Shown: positions 1 through 5,843, numbered from the stretch's first letter. The stretch is 8,267 nt of DNA from Giesbergeria sp. (GCA_030690515.1 JAUYGP010000555.1:1-8267); one strand, 5' to 3'. Made by a program: numbers and translations. Notes: generated from the letters alone by a model not told the origin.

Positions 1-1
1 C

Positions 2-697
2 GACCCGACATTGCGTTTTTCCAACGGGCACTTCACCATGATCGGCCTGATGGTGAACGACAAGCCTTTGCTGCGCGCCTACAGCATCGTCAGCGCCAAT
101 TACGAAGAGCACCTGGAATTTCTCAGCATCAAGGTGCCCGAAGGCCCGCTGACCTCGCGCCTGCAGCATATCCAGGTGGGCGACAACATCATCGTCGGCA
201 AAAAGCCTACAGGCACGCTGCTGATCGATTACCTGCTGCCAGCCAAGCGCCTGTACCTGTTTTCTACCGGCACCGGCCTTGCGCCCTTCCTGAGCGTGAT
301 TCGTGACCCCGAAACCTATGAGCGTTTTGAGCAGGTCATCTTGATCCATGGCGTGCGCCAGGTGGCCGAGCTGGCCTACCACGACTACCTCACCAAAGAG
401 CTGCCAGCGCACGAAATCCTGGGCGAAATGGTGAGCGCGCAGCTCAAGTACTACCCCACCGTCACGCGCGAGCCCTTCCGCAACCAGGGACGCATTCCTG
501 ACCTGATTGAGTCGGGCAAACTGGCGGCCGATTTGGGCCTGCCGCAGCTCAACCCGCTGGAAGACCGCGCCATGCTGTGCGGCAGCCCGGAAATGCTGGC
601 CTCCATCAAGGCGCTGCTGGAAAAACTCGATTTCGAAGAAGGCAACACCACGCGGCCGGGCGACTTCGTGGTGGAGCGGGCGTTTGTGGAGAAGTGA
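2..697 (+). CDS. fpr: Ferredoxin/flavodoxin-NADP+ reductase, 5'-truncated by window edge
   Basis: This cytoplasmic FAD enzyme passes electrons between NADPH and ferredoxin or flavodoxin. About 231 residues are visible. Family members are near 257 residues, so roughly 26 N-terminal residues lie outside the window. The reading frame is open to the left edge (Asp-Pro-Thr before the TTG at 11), so that TTG is an internal Leu codon and not the start. Counting the TTG as residue 1, the FAD-binding RAYS motif is at 22-25, the NADP-binding STGTGLAPF stretch at 85-93, and the CGSPEM nucleotide-binding motif at 190-195. The C-terminus ends in AFVEK, as known for the Azotobacter/Pseudomonas-type (subclass I) bacterial FPRs. 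The gene is followed by a gap with a terminator-like hairpin about 110 nt past the stop, so it probably ends its transcript. The identity is secure; the physiological partner cannot be read from the sequence. Confidence 0.95.
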   Translation, partial: DPTLRFSNGHFTMIGLMVNDKPLLRAYSIVSANYEEHLEFLSIKVPEGPLTSRLQHIQVGDNIIVGKKPTGTLLIDYLLPAKRLYLFSTGTGLAPFLSVIRDPETYERFEQVILIHGVRQVAELAYHDYLTKELPAHEILGEMVSAQLKYYPTVTREPFRNQGRIPDLIESGKLAADLGLPQLNPLEDRAMLCGSPEMLASIKALLEKLDFEEGNTTRPGDFVVERAFVEK

Positions 698-808
698 GCA
701 CGCCTTATTCTGTTTCCAAATCATTCGTGTCCAGGCGCGAAGCTGCAGACAGCGCCGTCGCACGGCAAGGCGAAGCAGCAACGACACGGATGGTTTAGAA
801 ATGGAATG

Positions 809-840
809 AGAAACAGCCCCTGTGCAAGTGGGCGTTTCTT
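809..840 (+). terminator. Terminator-like hairpin downstream of fpr
   Basis: AGAAAC (809-814) pairs with GTTTCT (834-839). Inside it, GCCC (816-819) pairs with GGGC (830-833), with a single bulged A at 815 and a 10-nt loop. The stem is followed by a short pyrimidine-rich tail (TTCTTCT). It is the first strong hairpin after the fpr stop and probably ends that transcript. The opposite strand also runs into a T-rich stretch (TTTCTCATT), so it could work in both directions. The U-tract is interrupted, which keeps confidence moderate. Confidence 0.5.
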
Positions 841-848
841 CTGGCAGA

Positions 849-971
849 CAACGCCCAGGCGCAGGGCGCACCCCATTGCAAGATCGCGGCGGAGACGTAC
901 ATCCACATGAAGGGCGCCACCAGCGCGCCCGCCGTCCCGCACGCAGACACCACGGCCCCACCGGCCAGATA
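849..971 (-). pseudogene. Remnant of a second YihY/BrkB-family gene (C-terminal membrane segment)
   Basis: Read on the minus strand, these 41 codons align without gaps to residues 245-285 of the intact YihY/BrkB protein encoded at 2113-3036 (its nt 2182-2304). By hand count, 23 of 41 residues are identical, including the hallmark pattern S-A-x-G-x-A-G-x-L-V, then M-W-x-Y-x-S-x-A-I-L. Nucleotide identity is about 81 of 123. The 42 differences fall 20/12/10 at codon positions 3/1/2, the pattern expected if both copies diverged as working genes before this one was lost. Similarity stops on both sides: an in-frame stop lies upstream on the minus strand at 1011-1013, and after residue 41 the sequence no longer resembles the family. 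The first five membrane segments are absent. The enclosing open frame (795-992, GTG start) has no ribosome-binding site. A small one-helix peptide cannot be strictly excluded, but a gene relic is the simpler reading. Confidence 0.72.
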
Positions 972-1031
972 AGCGACCCCACAGCAGGCCACACATGCGC
1001 GGCTTCGGGTTCACGCTGATGCGCTTGCGCG

Positions 1032-1067
1032 CCGACATCCACACAATCCTTGGGCATGTCGGTGTGG
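1032..1067. repeat. Permuted inverted repeats (two mutually exclusive stems)
   Basis: CCGACAT (1032-1038) is directly followed by CCACAC (1039-1044). After 11 nt come ATGTCGG (1056-1062) and GTGTGG (1062-1067). The first word is the exact reverse complement of the third, and the second that of the fourth, so the pairs cross rather than nest. With no linker between the words, both stems are unlikely to form together in one RNA. They could be alternative stems or paired protein sites. The function is unknown. Confidence 0.4.
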
Positions 1068-1115
1068 ACAGCACGCCTGCGCGCATTCCCCCAGCCGACG
1101 ACGCCTCAGTGACAG

Positions 1116-1164
1116 GGTGCCAAAAGGCGTGTGCATCCATGCATTGCTTTCACCGCCTGGCACC
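1116..1164 (+). promoter_or_regulatory. Imperfect stem-loop in the leader of the PilJ-type gene
   Basis: GGTGCCA (1116-1122) pairs with TGGCACC (1158-1164), and after a three-A bulge GGCG (1126-1129) pairs with CGCC (1154-1157). This gives 11 base pairs closing a 24-nt apical region. That region itself contains the small palindrome TGCAT-CC-ATGCA (1132-1143). The structure ends 55 nt before the start codon at 1220 and is not followed by a T-run, so it does not look like a terminator. It could be a regulatory leader or an operator. No known riboswitch class is recognised. Confidence 0.4.
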
Positions 1165-1207
1165 AGCGGTATTTGCCTGCCCGTATTGTTCTACTTTCCT
1201 TCACCGC

Positions 1208-1213
1208 AGGAGA
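1208..1213 (+). promoter_or_regulatory. Ribosome-binding site that fixes the start at 1220
   Basis: AGGAGA lies 6 nt upstream of the ATG at 1220. The reading frame is open much further upstream (first ATG at 995), but the 75 extra codons have no signal sequence, family resemblance or ribosome-binding site. The codons from 1220 onward begin a clear Sec signal peptide. Together these place the true start at 1220. Confidence 0.85.
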
Positions 1214-1219
1214 CACTCC

Positions 1220-2038
1220 ATGCTCAGGTTTCGATTCGGTACAGGGCTTCTGTGCGCGCTGGCATTTTCCTGTGTCCCACTCCAGGTGCAGGCCCAGTCG
1301 GCCCCGATAGCGGCCCAGCAGTTGAATACCACGTCCCTCGTGAACGTGGCCGGGCGCCAGCGCATGCTTGCGCAGCGCATGACCAAGGCCTATCTGATGC
1401 TGGGGCAAGGCATAGACCCCGATGGCGCACGCACTATCTTGCAAGAGTCCATCCAACTGTTTGAAACCCAACTTGCTGCGCTCAAGGCACTTCCGCCCGA
1501 TGCGGCGCAGGCCAAGTCCCTGGCCCAGGTCGATGCCATGTGGGCCCGGTGCAAGCCGCTCCTGACGGCGCATCCAACCAGGTTAGGGGCTGATGTTCTG
1601 TACGATCTGAGCGAAGAACTACAGCAAGTGGCGCACCACGTCACGCTGGGCTACCGGGATGCAGGCAACCTGCCACTGGACCAGTTGGTCAATCTTGCCG
1701 GGCGCCAGCGCATGCTCTCCCAGCGCATGATGAAGTTCTATCTGTACGAGACCTGGGAAATCAACACCGCACCGGCCGACATGGAGCTGCATCTGGCGCG
1801 GGCCCATTTCACCGCAGTGCTGCTGCAGATGGAGACGTCGCCGCTGACTGCGCCGAAGATCAAGGCACAGGTTGCAGAGTTGCGTCGCGTGTGGGAGCCG
1901 TACCAGGCCGTGCTTTTCGCCAGCCGCGACCCTGCCAGGATGCGGCGGGATGCTGCGCTCGCAGCAAGTTTGAGCGAGCGCGTGCTGGCGAGCACCGAGA
2001 AGCTGGTCGAAGTCGCATCGACCAGCAGCAAGAACTGA
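1220..2038 (+). CDS. Secreted protein with two PilJ/NarX-type sensor repeats
   Basis: This 272-residue protein is probably periplasmic. Residues 1-25 form a Sec signal peptide (basic start, hydrophobic core, likely cleavage after VQA at 25). Cys18 is not in a lipobox. The mature part has no further membrane segment and no HAMP, kinase or methyl-accepting domain. It holds two tandem copies of the 'type IV pili methyl-accepting chemotaxis transducer N-terminal' (PilJ-like) fold, at about 36-145 and 152-262. Each begins with a signature almost identical to the other: VNVAGRQRMLAQRM (41-54) and VNLAGRQRMLSQRM (157-170). The signature resembles the nitrate-binding P-box of NarX. Arginines aligning with NarX R54 and R59 are present in both copies (R48/R53 and R164/R169). 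A conserved Trp follows in each (W108, W225). A ligand-binding role is inferred from the family; the ligand and partner are unknown. It stands alone between convergent or divergent neighbours, so no operon partner is visible. Confidence 0.88.
   Translation: MLRFRFGTGLLCALAFSCVPLQVQAQSAPIAAQQLNTTSLVNVAGRQRMLAQRMTKAYLMLGQGIDPDGARTILQESIQLFETQLAALKALPPDAAQAKSLAQVDAMWARCKPLLTAHPTRLGADVLYDLSEELQQVAHHVTLGYRDAGNLPLDQLVNLAGRQRMLSQRMMKFYLYETWEINTAPADMELHLARAHFTAVLLQMETSPLTAPKIKAQVAELRRVWEPYQAVLFASRDPARMRRDAALAASLSERVLASTEKLVEVASTSSKN
1349..1368 (+). repeat. Coding direct repeat, copy 1 (P-box of first sensor domain)
   Basis: A 20-nt word is repeated exactly at 1697-1716, 348 nt (116 codons) further on and in the same frame. 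It encodes the A-G-R-Q-R-M-L core of the P-box-like signature. Exact nucleotide identity is confined to the motif while the flanking domain halves are only distantly alike. This points to strong constraint, or local gene conversion, at the putative ligand site. Confidence 0.8.
1697..1716 (+). repeat. Coding direct repeat, copy 2 (P-box of second sensor domain)
   Basis: This is the second copy of the 20-nt word described at 1349-1368. It lies in frame within the second PilJ-like domain and encodes the same A-G-R-Q-R-M-L core. Confidence 0.8.
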
Positions 2039-2064
2039 CCCCTCTATGAAAGGGGCTCGCCCCT
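2039..2064 (-). terminator. Weak hairpin between the convergent PilJ-type and yihY genes
   Basis: CCCCT (2039-2043), AGGGG (2051-2055) and CCCCT (2060-2064) lie in a row, so the middle word can pair with either neighbour. The tighter option is AGGGG-CTCG-CCCCT (2051-2064). On the minus strand this stem is followed by TTTC, which fits a weak terminator about 50 nt after the yihY stop. On the plus strand it lies 12 nt after the stop of the secreted protein but has no T-run. It is a candidate only. Confidence 0.35.
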
Positions 2065-2112
2065 GCGGGAGAGCGGCCACAGGGCCAGGCATACCCCGTT
2101 TCGGACGCAAGA

Positions 2113-3036
2113 TCACCTCCGAGGCTGCGCGACTGCCCGGGCAGTGCCAGACACACCAGGGGTTTCCGAAAGGGCTTCCTCCAGCGCCTGCGCGCAGCTG
2201 GCGGCAAACAGCAGGATGGCCGACGAGAAGTAGATCCACATCAGCAGCACCACCAGCGAGCCGGCCGCGCCATAGGCTGACACAATCGCGGCTGTGGACA
2301 GATACCAGGCCAGCAACTGCTTGCCCACGGTGAATAGCGTAGCACCCGCCACGGCACCCATTACCAGGTAGCGCATCGATGGCTTGCGCCCTACGCCAAT
2401 GCGCATGAGGCCCACAAACAGGGCGACGGCAAAACCGAAAGCCACGCTTTCGTTGACGATACGCAGCAGCGGACCCAGCGGCGCTATAGCCAGACGTGCA
2501 CTCGCCCAATCAGCAAACAGGTTGATGAGCGTAGACAGCGCCAGGGACACCATCAACAGGAACCCGAGCGCCAGCACATAGGCCAGGCCCCGCAAGCGCA
2601 GCGACGCCATGCGCCACCAAGCGGCCCCGGACTGCGCGGGCACGCTGCCTTGCTGCCACAGGCGCTCCAGTGCTGATTGCAGCTCCACAAACACCCCGGT
2701 CGCCCCGGACAAGAGCACCACAAAGCCCAGCGCCGAGGCCAAGCGGCCCTCCGCCGGTGCCTGGGCGCTGGCCATGGCCTGGCGCACGACGGTGGCGACT
2801 TGCGGGCCCATCACCGACTGCACCTGCGCAATGAGGCTGCTCTCCAGCATGCTGCGGTCCATCCACCATCCGAGAACACCCACCAGCAACAGGAGCAAGG
2901 GCGCAAGACTCAACATGCCGTAAAACGACATGGCGGCACTCATGCGCAGGCCATCCGCATCCAGCCACATTTGCATGGCGCGCCAGAAGGGCCGCCACAA
3001 GCGGGATGTGCGTCGAACAAAAGAAGGCATATTCAT
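2113..3036 (-). CDS. yihY: YihY/BrkB-family inner-membrane protein
   Basis: This 307-residue integral membrane protein belongs to the YihY/BrkB (UPF0761) family. The family's molecular function is not settled; it was once called 'ribonuclease BN' in error and is also linked to the Bordetella serum-resistance protein BrkB. Six hydrophobic segments can be seen at about 33-58, 98-118, 148-172, 193-212, 223-245 and 250-280. Family landmarks are A-A-M-S-F-Y near 34-39 and the C-terminal S-A-Y-G-A-A-G-S-L with M-W-I-Y-F-S-S-A-I-L (253-275). After the last segment most relatives carry Gly-Ala-Glu; here it reads Ala-Ala-Ser-Cys, so the usual acidic residue is missing. The start at 3036 has a modest AGG 8 nt upstream; a second ATG two codons on (3030) is possible. 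It diverges from shikimate kinase across 165 nt. A decayed paralogue fragment lies at 849-971. Confidence 0.9.
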   Translation of the reverse strand: MNMPSFVRRTSRLWRPFWRAMQMWLDADGLRMSAAMSFYGMLSLAPLLLLLVGVLGWWMDRSMLESSLIAQVQSVMGPQVATVVRQAMASAQAPAEGRLASALGFVVLLSGATGVFVELQSALERLWQQGSVPAQSGAAWWRMASLRLRGLAYVLALGFLLMVSLALSTLINLFADWASARLAIAPLGPLLRIVNESVAFGFAVALFVGLMRIGVGRKPSMRYLVMGAVAGATLFTVGKQLLAWYLSTAAIVSAYGAAGSLVVLLMWIYFSSAILLFAASCAQALEEALSETPGVSGTARAVAQPRR

Positions 3037-3201
3037 GTCCCGAGCCTAATCCCAGATGGCACCGCCGTCGATCCGCCGCGTACGGCGATGCAGGCAGGAG
3101 CGATCCCACAACCAGGCGCAGCTTTACACTCCACGCCCAGGAGTCTGGCGTAGCGACGGCATGATGCGCGGCCGCGCCAGAAGGGAAACAACAGGACATT
3201 T
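3037..3201. promoter_or_regulatory. Divergent promoter region between yihY and aroK
   Basis: This 165-nt stretch separates two outward-facing genes and must hold both start signals. A CGCCGT/ACGGCG inverted repeat (3063-3068 and 3082-3087) and a short ACTCC/GGAGT repeat (3128-3132 and 3140-3144) are visible. A TTTACA at 3123-3128 could be a -35 for aroK, but no good -10 follows at 16-18 nt, so I do not call an exact promoter. AGGA at 3193-3196, 5 nt before the ATG at 3202, is the aroK ribosome-binding site. Confidence 0.5.
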
Positions 3202-3759
3202 ATGCAGATTCGCTGTGCACTGGTCGGCATGCCCGGCTCTGGAAAATCCACCGTGGGCCGACAACTGGCCCACCGGTTGGGGCTGCCCGTTGTAGACCTT
3301 GACCATCAGATCGAGCAGGTGCTGGGCACGACCATTCGCCAGTATTTCGAGACTGAGGGGGAGGAGCGTTTTCGCGATCTGGAAACCCAGGTGCTGACCG
3401 ACGTGGCCGCGCAGCCCGGCGGTATGGTGCTGTCCACGGGCGGCGGGGCCGTGCTACGCCCCGAGAACCGCGAAGCCCTGCGCCACTTTGGCACGGTGCT
3501 CTACCTGCGAGCCTCACCCGAGGACATTTACCGGCGGGTGCGCCACGACCGCACGCGCCCCTTGCTGCAAGTGGCCAACCCCCTGGAGCGCTTGCGTGAA
3601 CTCTATGCCCAGCGCGATGGCCTGTACCGCGAAACCGCGCACTATGTGATCGAGACCGGGCGGCCCACGGTCTGCACCCTGGTCAACATGGTGATGATGC
3701 AGTTGGAGATGGCCGCCAGCGCGCAGGGCAGCGGCGAGCGCACGCCAGCGAATTCTTAG
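3202..3759 (+). CDS. aroK: Shikimate kinase
   Basis: This 185-residue cytoplasmic enzyme phosphorylates shikimate at the 3-OH using ATP, the fifth step of the chorismate pathway to aromatic amino acids. The Walker A loop GMPGSGKST is at 9-17. Substrate-site residues D34 and R58 are present, with D32 of the metal-site D-x-D. The glycine triplet G-G-G is at 80-82, the LID motif D-R-T-R-P at 116-120 (R117 contacts ATP in relatives), and R138 of Q-R-D-G-L-Y completes the shikimate site. All expected catalytic residues are present and the length is typical. The start has AGGA 5 nt upstream. In betaproteobacteria aroK usually sits next to aroB, often after pilQ; here aroB is absent and the neighbours are unrelated. 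It may therefore be a relocated or second copy, which cannot be decided from this window. Its stop codon interlocks with that of the convergent GGDEF-EAL gene. Confidence 0.95.
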   Translation: MQIRCALVGMPGSGKSTVGRQLAHRLGLPVVDLDHQIEQVLGTTIRQYFETEGEERFRDLETQVLTDVAAQPGGMVLSTGGGAVLRPENREALRHFGTVLYLRASPEDIYRRVRHDRTRPLLQVANPLERLRELYAQRDGLYRETAHYVIETGRPTVCTLVNMVMMQLEMAASAQGSGERTPANS

Positions 3760-5843
3760 GCGACCACCGCACGGCGCTGGCGCAGCCACACCAGCAGCTC
3801 ACCCACAGGCAGGGGACGGGCATAAAGATAGCCTTGCGCACCGTCGCAGCGCTCATCGGCCAAAAAGGCCCATTGCTCAGGCGTTTCCACCCCTTCGGCC
3901 ATGGTGACCAGCCCCAGGCTGTGGCCCAGAGCCACCACGGCGCGACAGATGGCAGCATCGTTCGGGTCCACCAGAATGTCGCGCACGAATGACTGGTCGA
4001 TCTTGATCTGGTCGAGCGGCAGGCGTTTGACGTAGTACAGCGACGAATAACCCGTACCGAAATCATCGAGCGCGAAACTGACCCCCAGGTCTTTGAGCGC
4101 GCGCATGGTGGCAATGGTCTGCTCAATGTCGTGCACCAGCATGCTTTCCGTGATCTCCAGCTTGAGCCGCCCAGGCCCGATGCCATGGCCGTGCAGCAGC
4201 GCCCGGACCTGCTGAACAAAATCACCCTCGCGCAACTGGCGCGCGCTGACGTTAACAGCGATGCCCAGGTGCGCGGTCAGCGGGTCCGCCTGCCAGGCCA
4301 TCAATGTGCGACAGGCCTCGGCCAGCACCCAGTGCCCAATGGGGAGAATCAGCCCGGTTTCCTCGGCCAGCCCGATGAAGTCGAGGGGAGACACCAGGCC
4401 CCGCAGGGGGCTGTTCCAGCGCACCAGGGCTTCCACGCCGGTGCAGCGGCCCTGGGGGTCCACCTGCGGCTGGTAGTGCAGCACCAGTTCATTGCGCTCC
4501 ACGGCGTGGCGCAACTCGCCCTCCATAGCGGCGCGGGTATTGATCCGCTCCTGGATGGCCGGCTCAAAAAACCGCACGGCGTTGCGCCCAGCGGCCTTGG
4601 CCTGGTACATGGCCTGGTCAGCGCGCTGCAGCAGCTCGTCAGCGGGCACCGTCTGCCCGACAAACAGAGCAATACCCACACTGGTCGTTCCCTGGTACGC
4701 CGCACCGCCAAGATTGCAGGGCTCGGACAAGCGGGTGACGATTTTTTCTGCCACGACACCCGCCTGAGACACCGCAGTCTCCAGGTTCTCGCCCAACTGC
4801 TGGATCAGCAGCACGAACTCGTCGCCGCCCTGGCGTGCCACGGTGTCGCCCTCGCGCACGCAGGCGCGCAACCGGCCCGCCACCTCGACCAGCAGGCGGT
4901 CGCCCACCTCGTGACCACGGGTGTCATTGAGGTTCTTGAAATGGTCCAAGTCGAGGTAAAGCACGGCCCGGTGCTTGCCACTGCGAGAGCTGGCAGCCAT
5001 GCCCTGCTGCAGGCGGTCCAGCAGCAGGCGGCGGTTGGGCAGTCCCGTCAGCGGGTCGAAGTAGGCCAGTTGGTAGGCCTCTTCCTGCGCCTGCTTGCGG
5101 TCCGTGATGTCACGCCAGACACAGTAGAGCACGGCATGGCCCTGCAGATCGAGCCGCGCGAGCGTGACCTCGACCGAGAGAAAAGAGCCGTTGGCGCGGC
5201 AGTGCTCCCACTCAAAACGAACCATTCCCTCCTGCAGAGCACGTTGCATCAGCTCTTCGGCCTTCTCGAACGAAAGCCTGCCATCGGGCTGCCGCTCCGG
5301 GGAGAGCCGCGAGGGGTGCTGCAGGATGTCTTCGCACCGCGTGTACCCCAGCATGTGGATCGCCGCGCGGTTGCAGTGGGTAAAAATGCCGTTCTCGATC
5401 AGCCAGCAAGGGTCAGGCGAGTTGTCGAACAGATCGCGGAACCGTTTTTCACTGTGCTGGAGTGCCAGCGACCGCTCTTGCGCTTGCTGCGCGAACGCAC
5501 GCAAACGGCGCTCCTCCAGCAGATGCGCCAGCGCTGTGGCGAAGTGCGCCAGCGCCTCTCCATGGGCCACCCACAATGCTGGGTCAAGGGCGCGCAGGCA
5601 CAGGATGCCATGGTCGCTCCCATCGCCGCTCCCGGCCATCAGCGGCAAACACAACCACCGTGCGTCCTTTGCGGCATCGGGTACAGGCAGATCGGTGGTG
5701 AAATGGGCCTCCGCCACCCCCTGCAGGGCGGCCAGTTCGCGCGCCAGCCCGGCTGGAAAATCGCTATCCGGCAGCAAGGCCGCCCTGCACAGCAGGCGCA
5801 GGAGCTGCTGTGCGTCGAGGGGCGTGTTGTTGGTAGCTGTCAT
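3756..5843 (-). CDS. GAF-like/PAS/GGDEF/EAL cyclic-di-GMP signalling protein
   Basis: This 695-residue protein is probably cytoplasmic, as no signal peptide or membrane segment is seen. Residues 10-110 look like a divergent GAF domain and are followed by a helical linker (about 107-131). A PAS/PAC sensor domain spans about 131-250 and ends in W-R-D-I-T-D-R-K. The GGDEF domain (about 255-425) has an intact active site G-G-D-E-F at 339-343, and the inhibitory I-site RxxD (R330-D333) lies exactly five residues before it. The EAL domain (about 437-690) keeps E471 of E-A-L, N531, E563, D593-D594 in D-D-F-G-T-G-Y, K614, E650 and Q670, the residues known to bind metal and substrate. Both halves therefore look catalytically competent for cyclic-di-GMP synthesis and breakdown; the net direction cannot be told. 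The ATG at 5843 is the only early ATG in frame but has no purine-rich ribosome-binding site. The gene lies 80 nt downstream of metH on the same strand and may share its transcript. Confidence 0.93.
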   Translation of the reverse strand: MTATNNTPLDAQQLLRLLCRAALLPDSDFPAGLARELAALQGVAEAHFTTDLPVPDAAKDARWLCLPLMAGSGDGSDHGILCLRALDPALWVAHGEALAHFATALAHLLEERRLRAFAQQAQERSLALQHSEKRFRDLFDNSPDPCWLIENGIFTHCNRAAIHMLGYTRCEDILQHPSRLSPERQPDGRLSFEKAEELMQRALQEGMVRFEWEHCRANGSFLSVEVTLARLDLQGHAVLYCVWRDITDRKQAQEEAYQLAYFDPLTGLPNRRLLLDRLQQGMAASSRSGKHRAVLYLDLDHFKNLNDTRGHEVGDRLLVEVAGRLRACVREGDTVARQGGDEFVLLIQQLGENLETAVSQAGVVAEKIVTRLSEPCNLGGAAYQGTTSVGIALFVGQTVPADELLQRADQAMYQAKAAGRNAVRFFEPAIQERINTRAAMEGELRHAVERNELVLHYQPQVDPQGRCTGVEALVRWNSPLRGLVSPLDFIGLAEETGLILPIGHWVLAEACRTLMAWQADPLTAHLGIAVNVSARQLREGDFVQQVRALLHGHGIGPGRLKLEITESMLVHDIEQTIATMRALKDLGVSFALDDFGTGYSSLYYVKRLPLDQIKIDQSFVRDILVDPNDAAICRAVVALGHSLGLVTMAEGVETPEQWAFLADERCDGAQGYLYARPLPVGELLVWLRQRRAVVA

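Larger units (their letters stand above)
698..1219. other. 522-nt non-coding gap with hairpins and a gene remnant
   Basis: No convincing intact gene lies here on either strand. The short frames that cross it lack a ribosome-binding site and family resemblance, apart from one stretch that matches the C-terminus of YihY/BrkB (listed separately). In order, the gap holds a small perfect hairpin GCCGT-CGC-ACGGC (754-766), a terminator-like hairpin (809-839), the brkB-like remnant on the minus strand (849-971), a pair of permuted inverted repeats (1032-1067), a larger imperfect stem-loop (1116-1164), and the leader and ribosome-binding site of the downstream secreted protein. I could not identify a convincing sigma70 promoter. 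The T-rich stretch at 1184-1200 contains TATTGT but has no good -35 at the right spacing. Confidence 0.7.

Noticed and set aside
11..13. TTG at 11 as the start codon of fpr.
   Set aside because: The frame is open to the window edge and the upstream Asp-Pro-Thr continues the family sequence, so the gene is simply cut by the edge.
754..766. Perfect small hairpin GCCGT-CGC-ACGGC after fpr.
   Set aside because: The stem is only 5 bp with a 3-nt loop and no T-run; common by chance in GC-rich DNA. The hairpin at 809-839 is a better terminator candidate.
1032..1067. Reading the permuted repeats as an H-type RNA pseudoknot.
   Set aside because: Both connecting loops would be zero nucleotides long, too short to span the stems, so both cannot form together in one RNA.
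995..1219. A 75-codon N-terminal extension of the secreted sensor protein from the ATG at 995.
   Set aside because: The extension has no ribosome-binding site and would bury the signal peptide. AGGAGA 6 nt before 1220 and the Sec signal beginning there support the shorter form.
1220..1300. Possible lipoprotein signal with Cys18 in the secreted sensor protein.
   Set aside because: The residues before Cys18 (A-F-S) do not fit a lipobox. Cleavage after VQA at residue 25 fits ordinary Sec export.
1619..2509. A 296-codon open frame on - spanning the end of the secreted sensor gene and much of yihY.
   Set aside because: It is out of frame with yihY and antisense to the sensor gene, has no family resemblance, and both true genes are well supported.
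3123..3151. TTTACA at 3123 as a -35 element for aroK.
   Set aside because: No acceptable -10 hexamer follows at 16-18 nt; too weak to annotate as a promoter.
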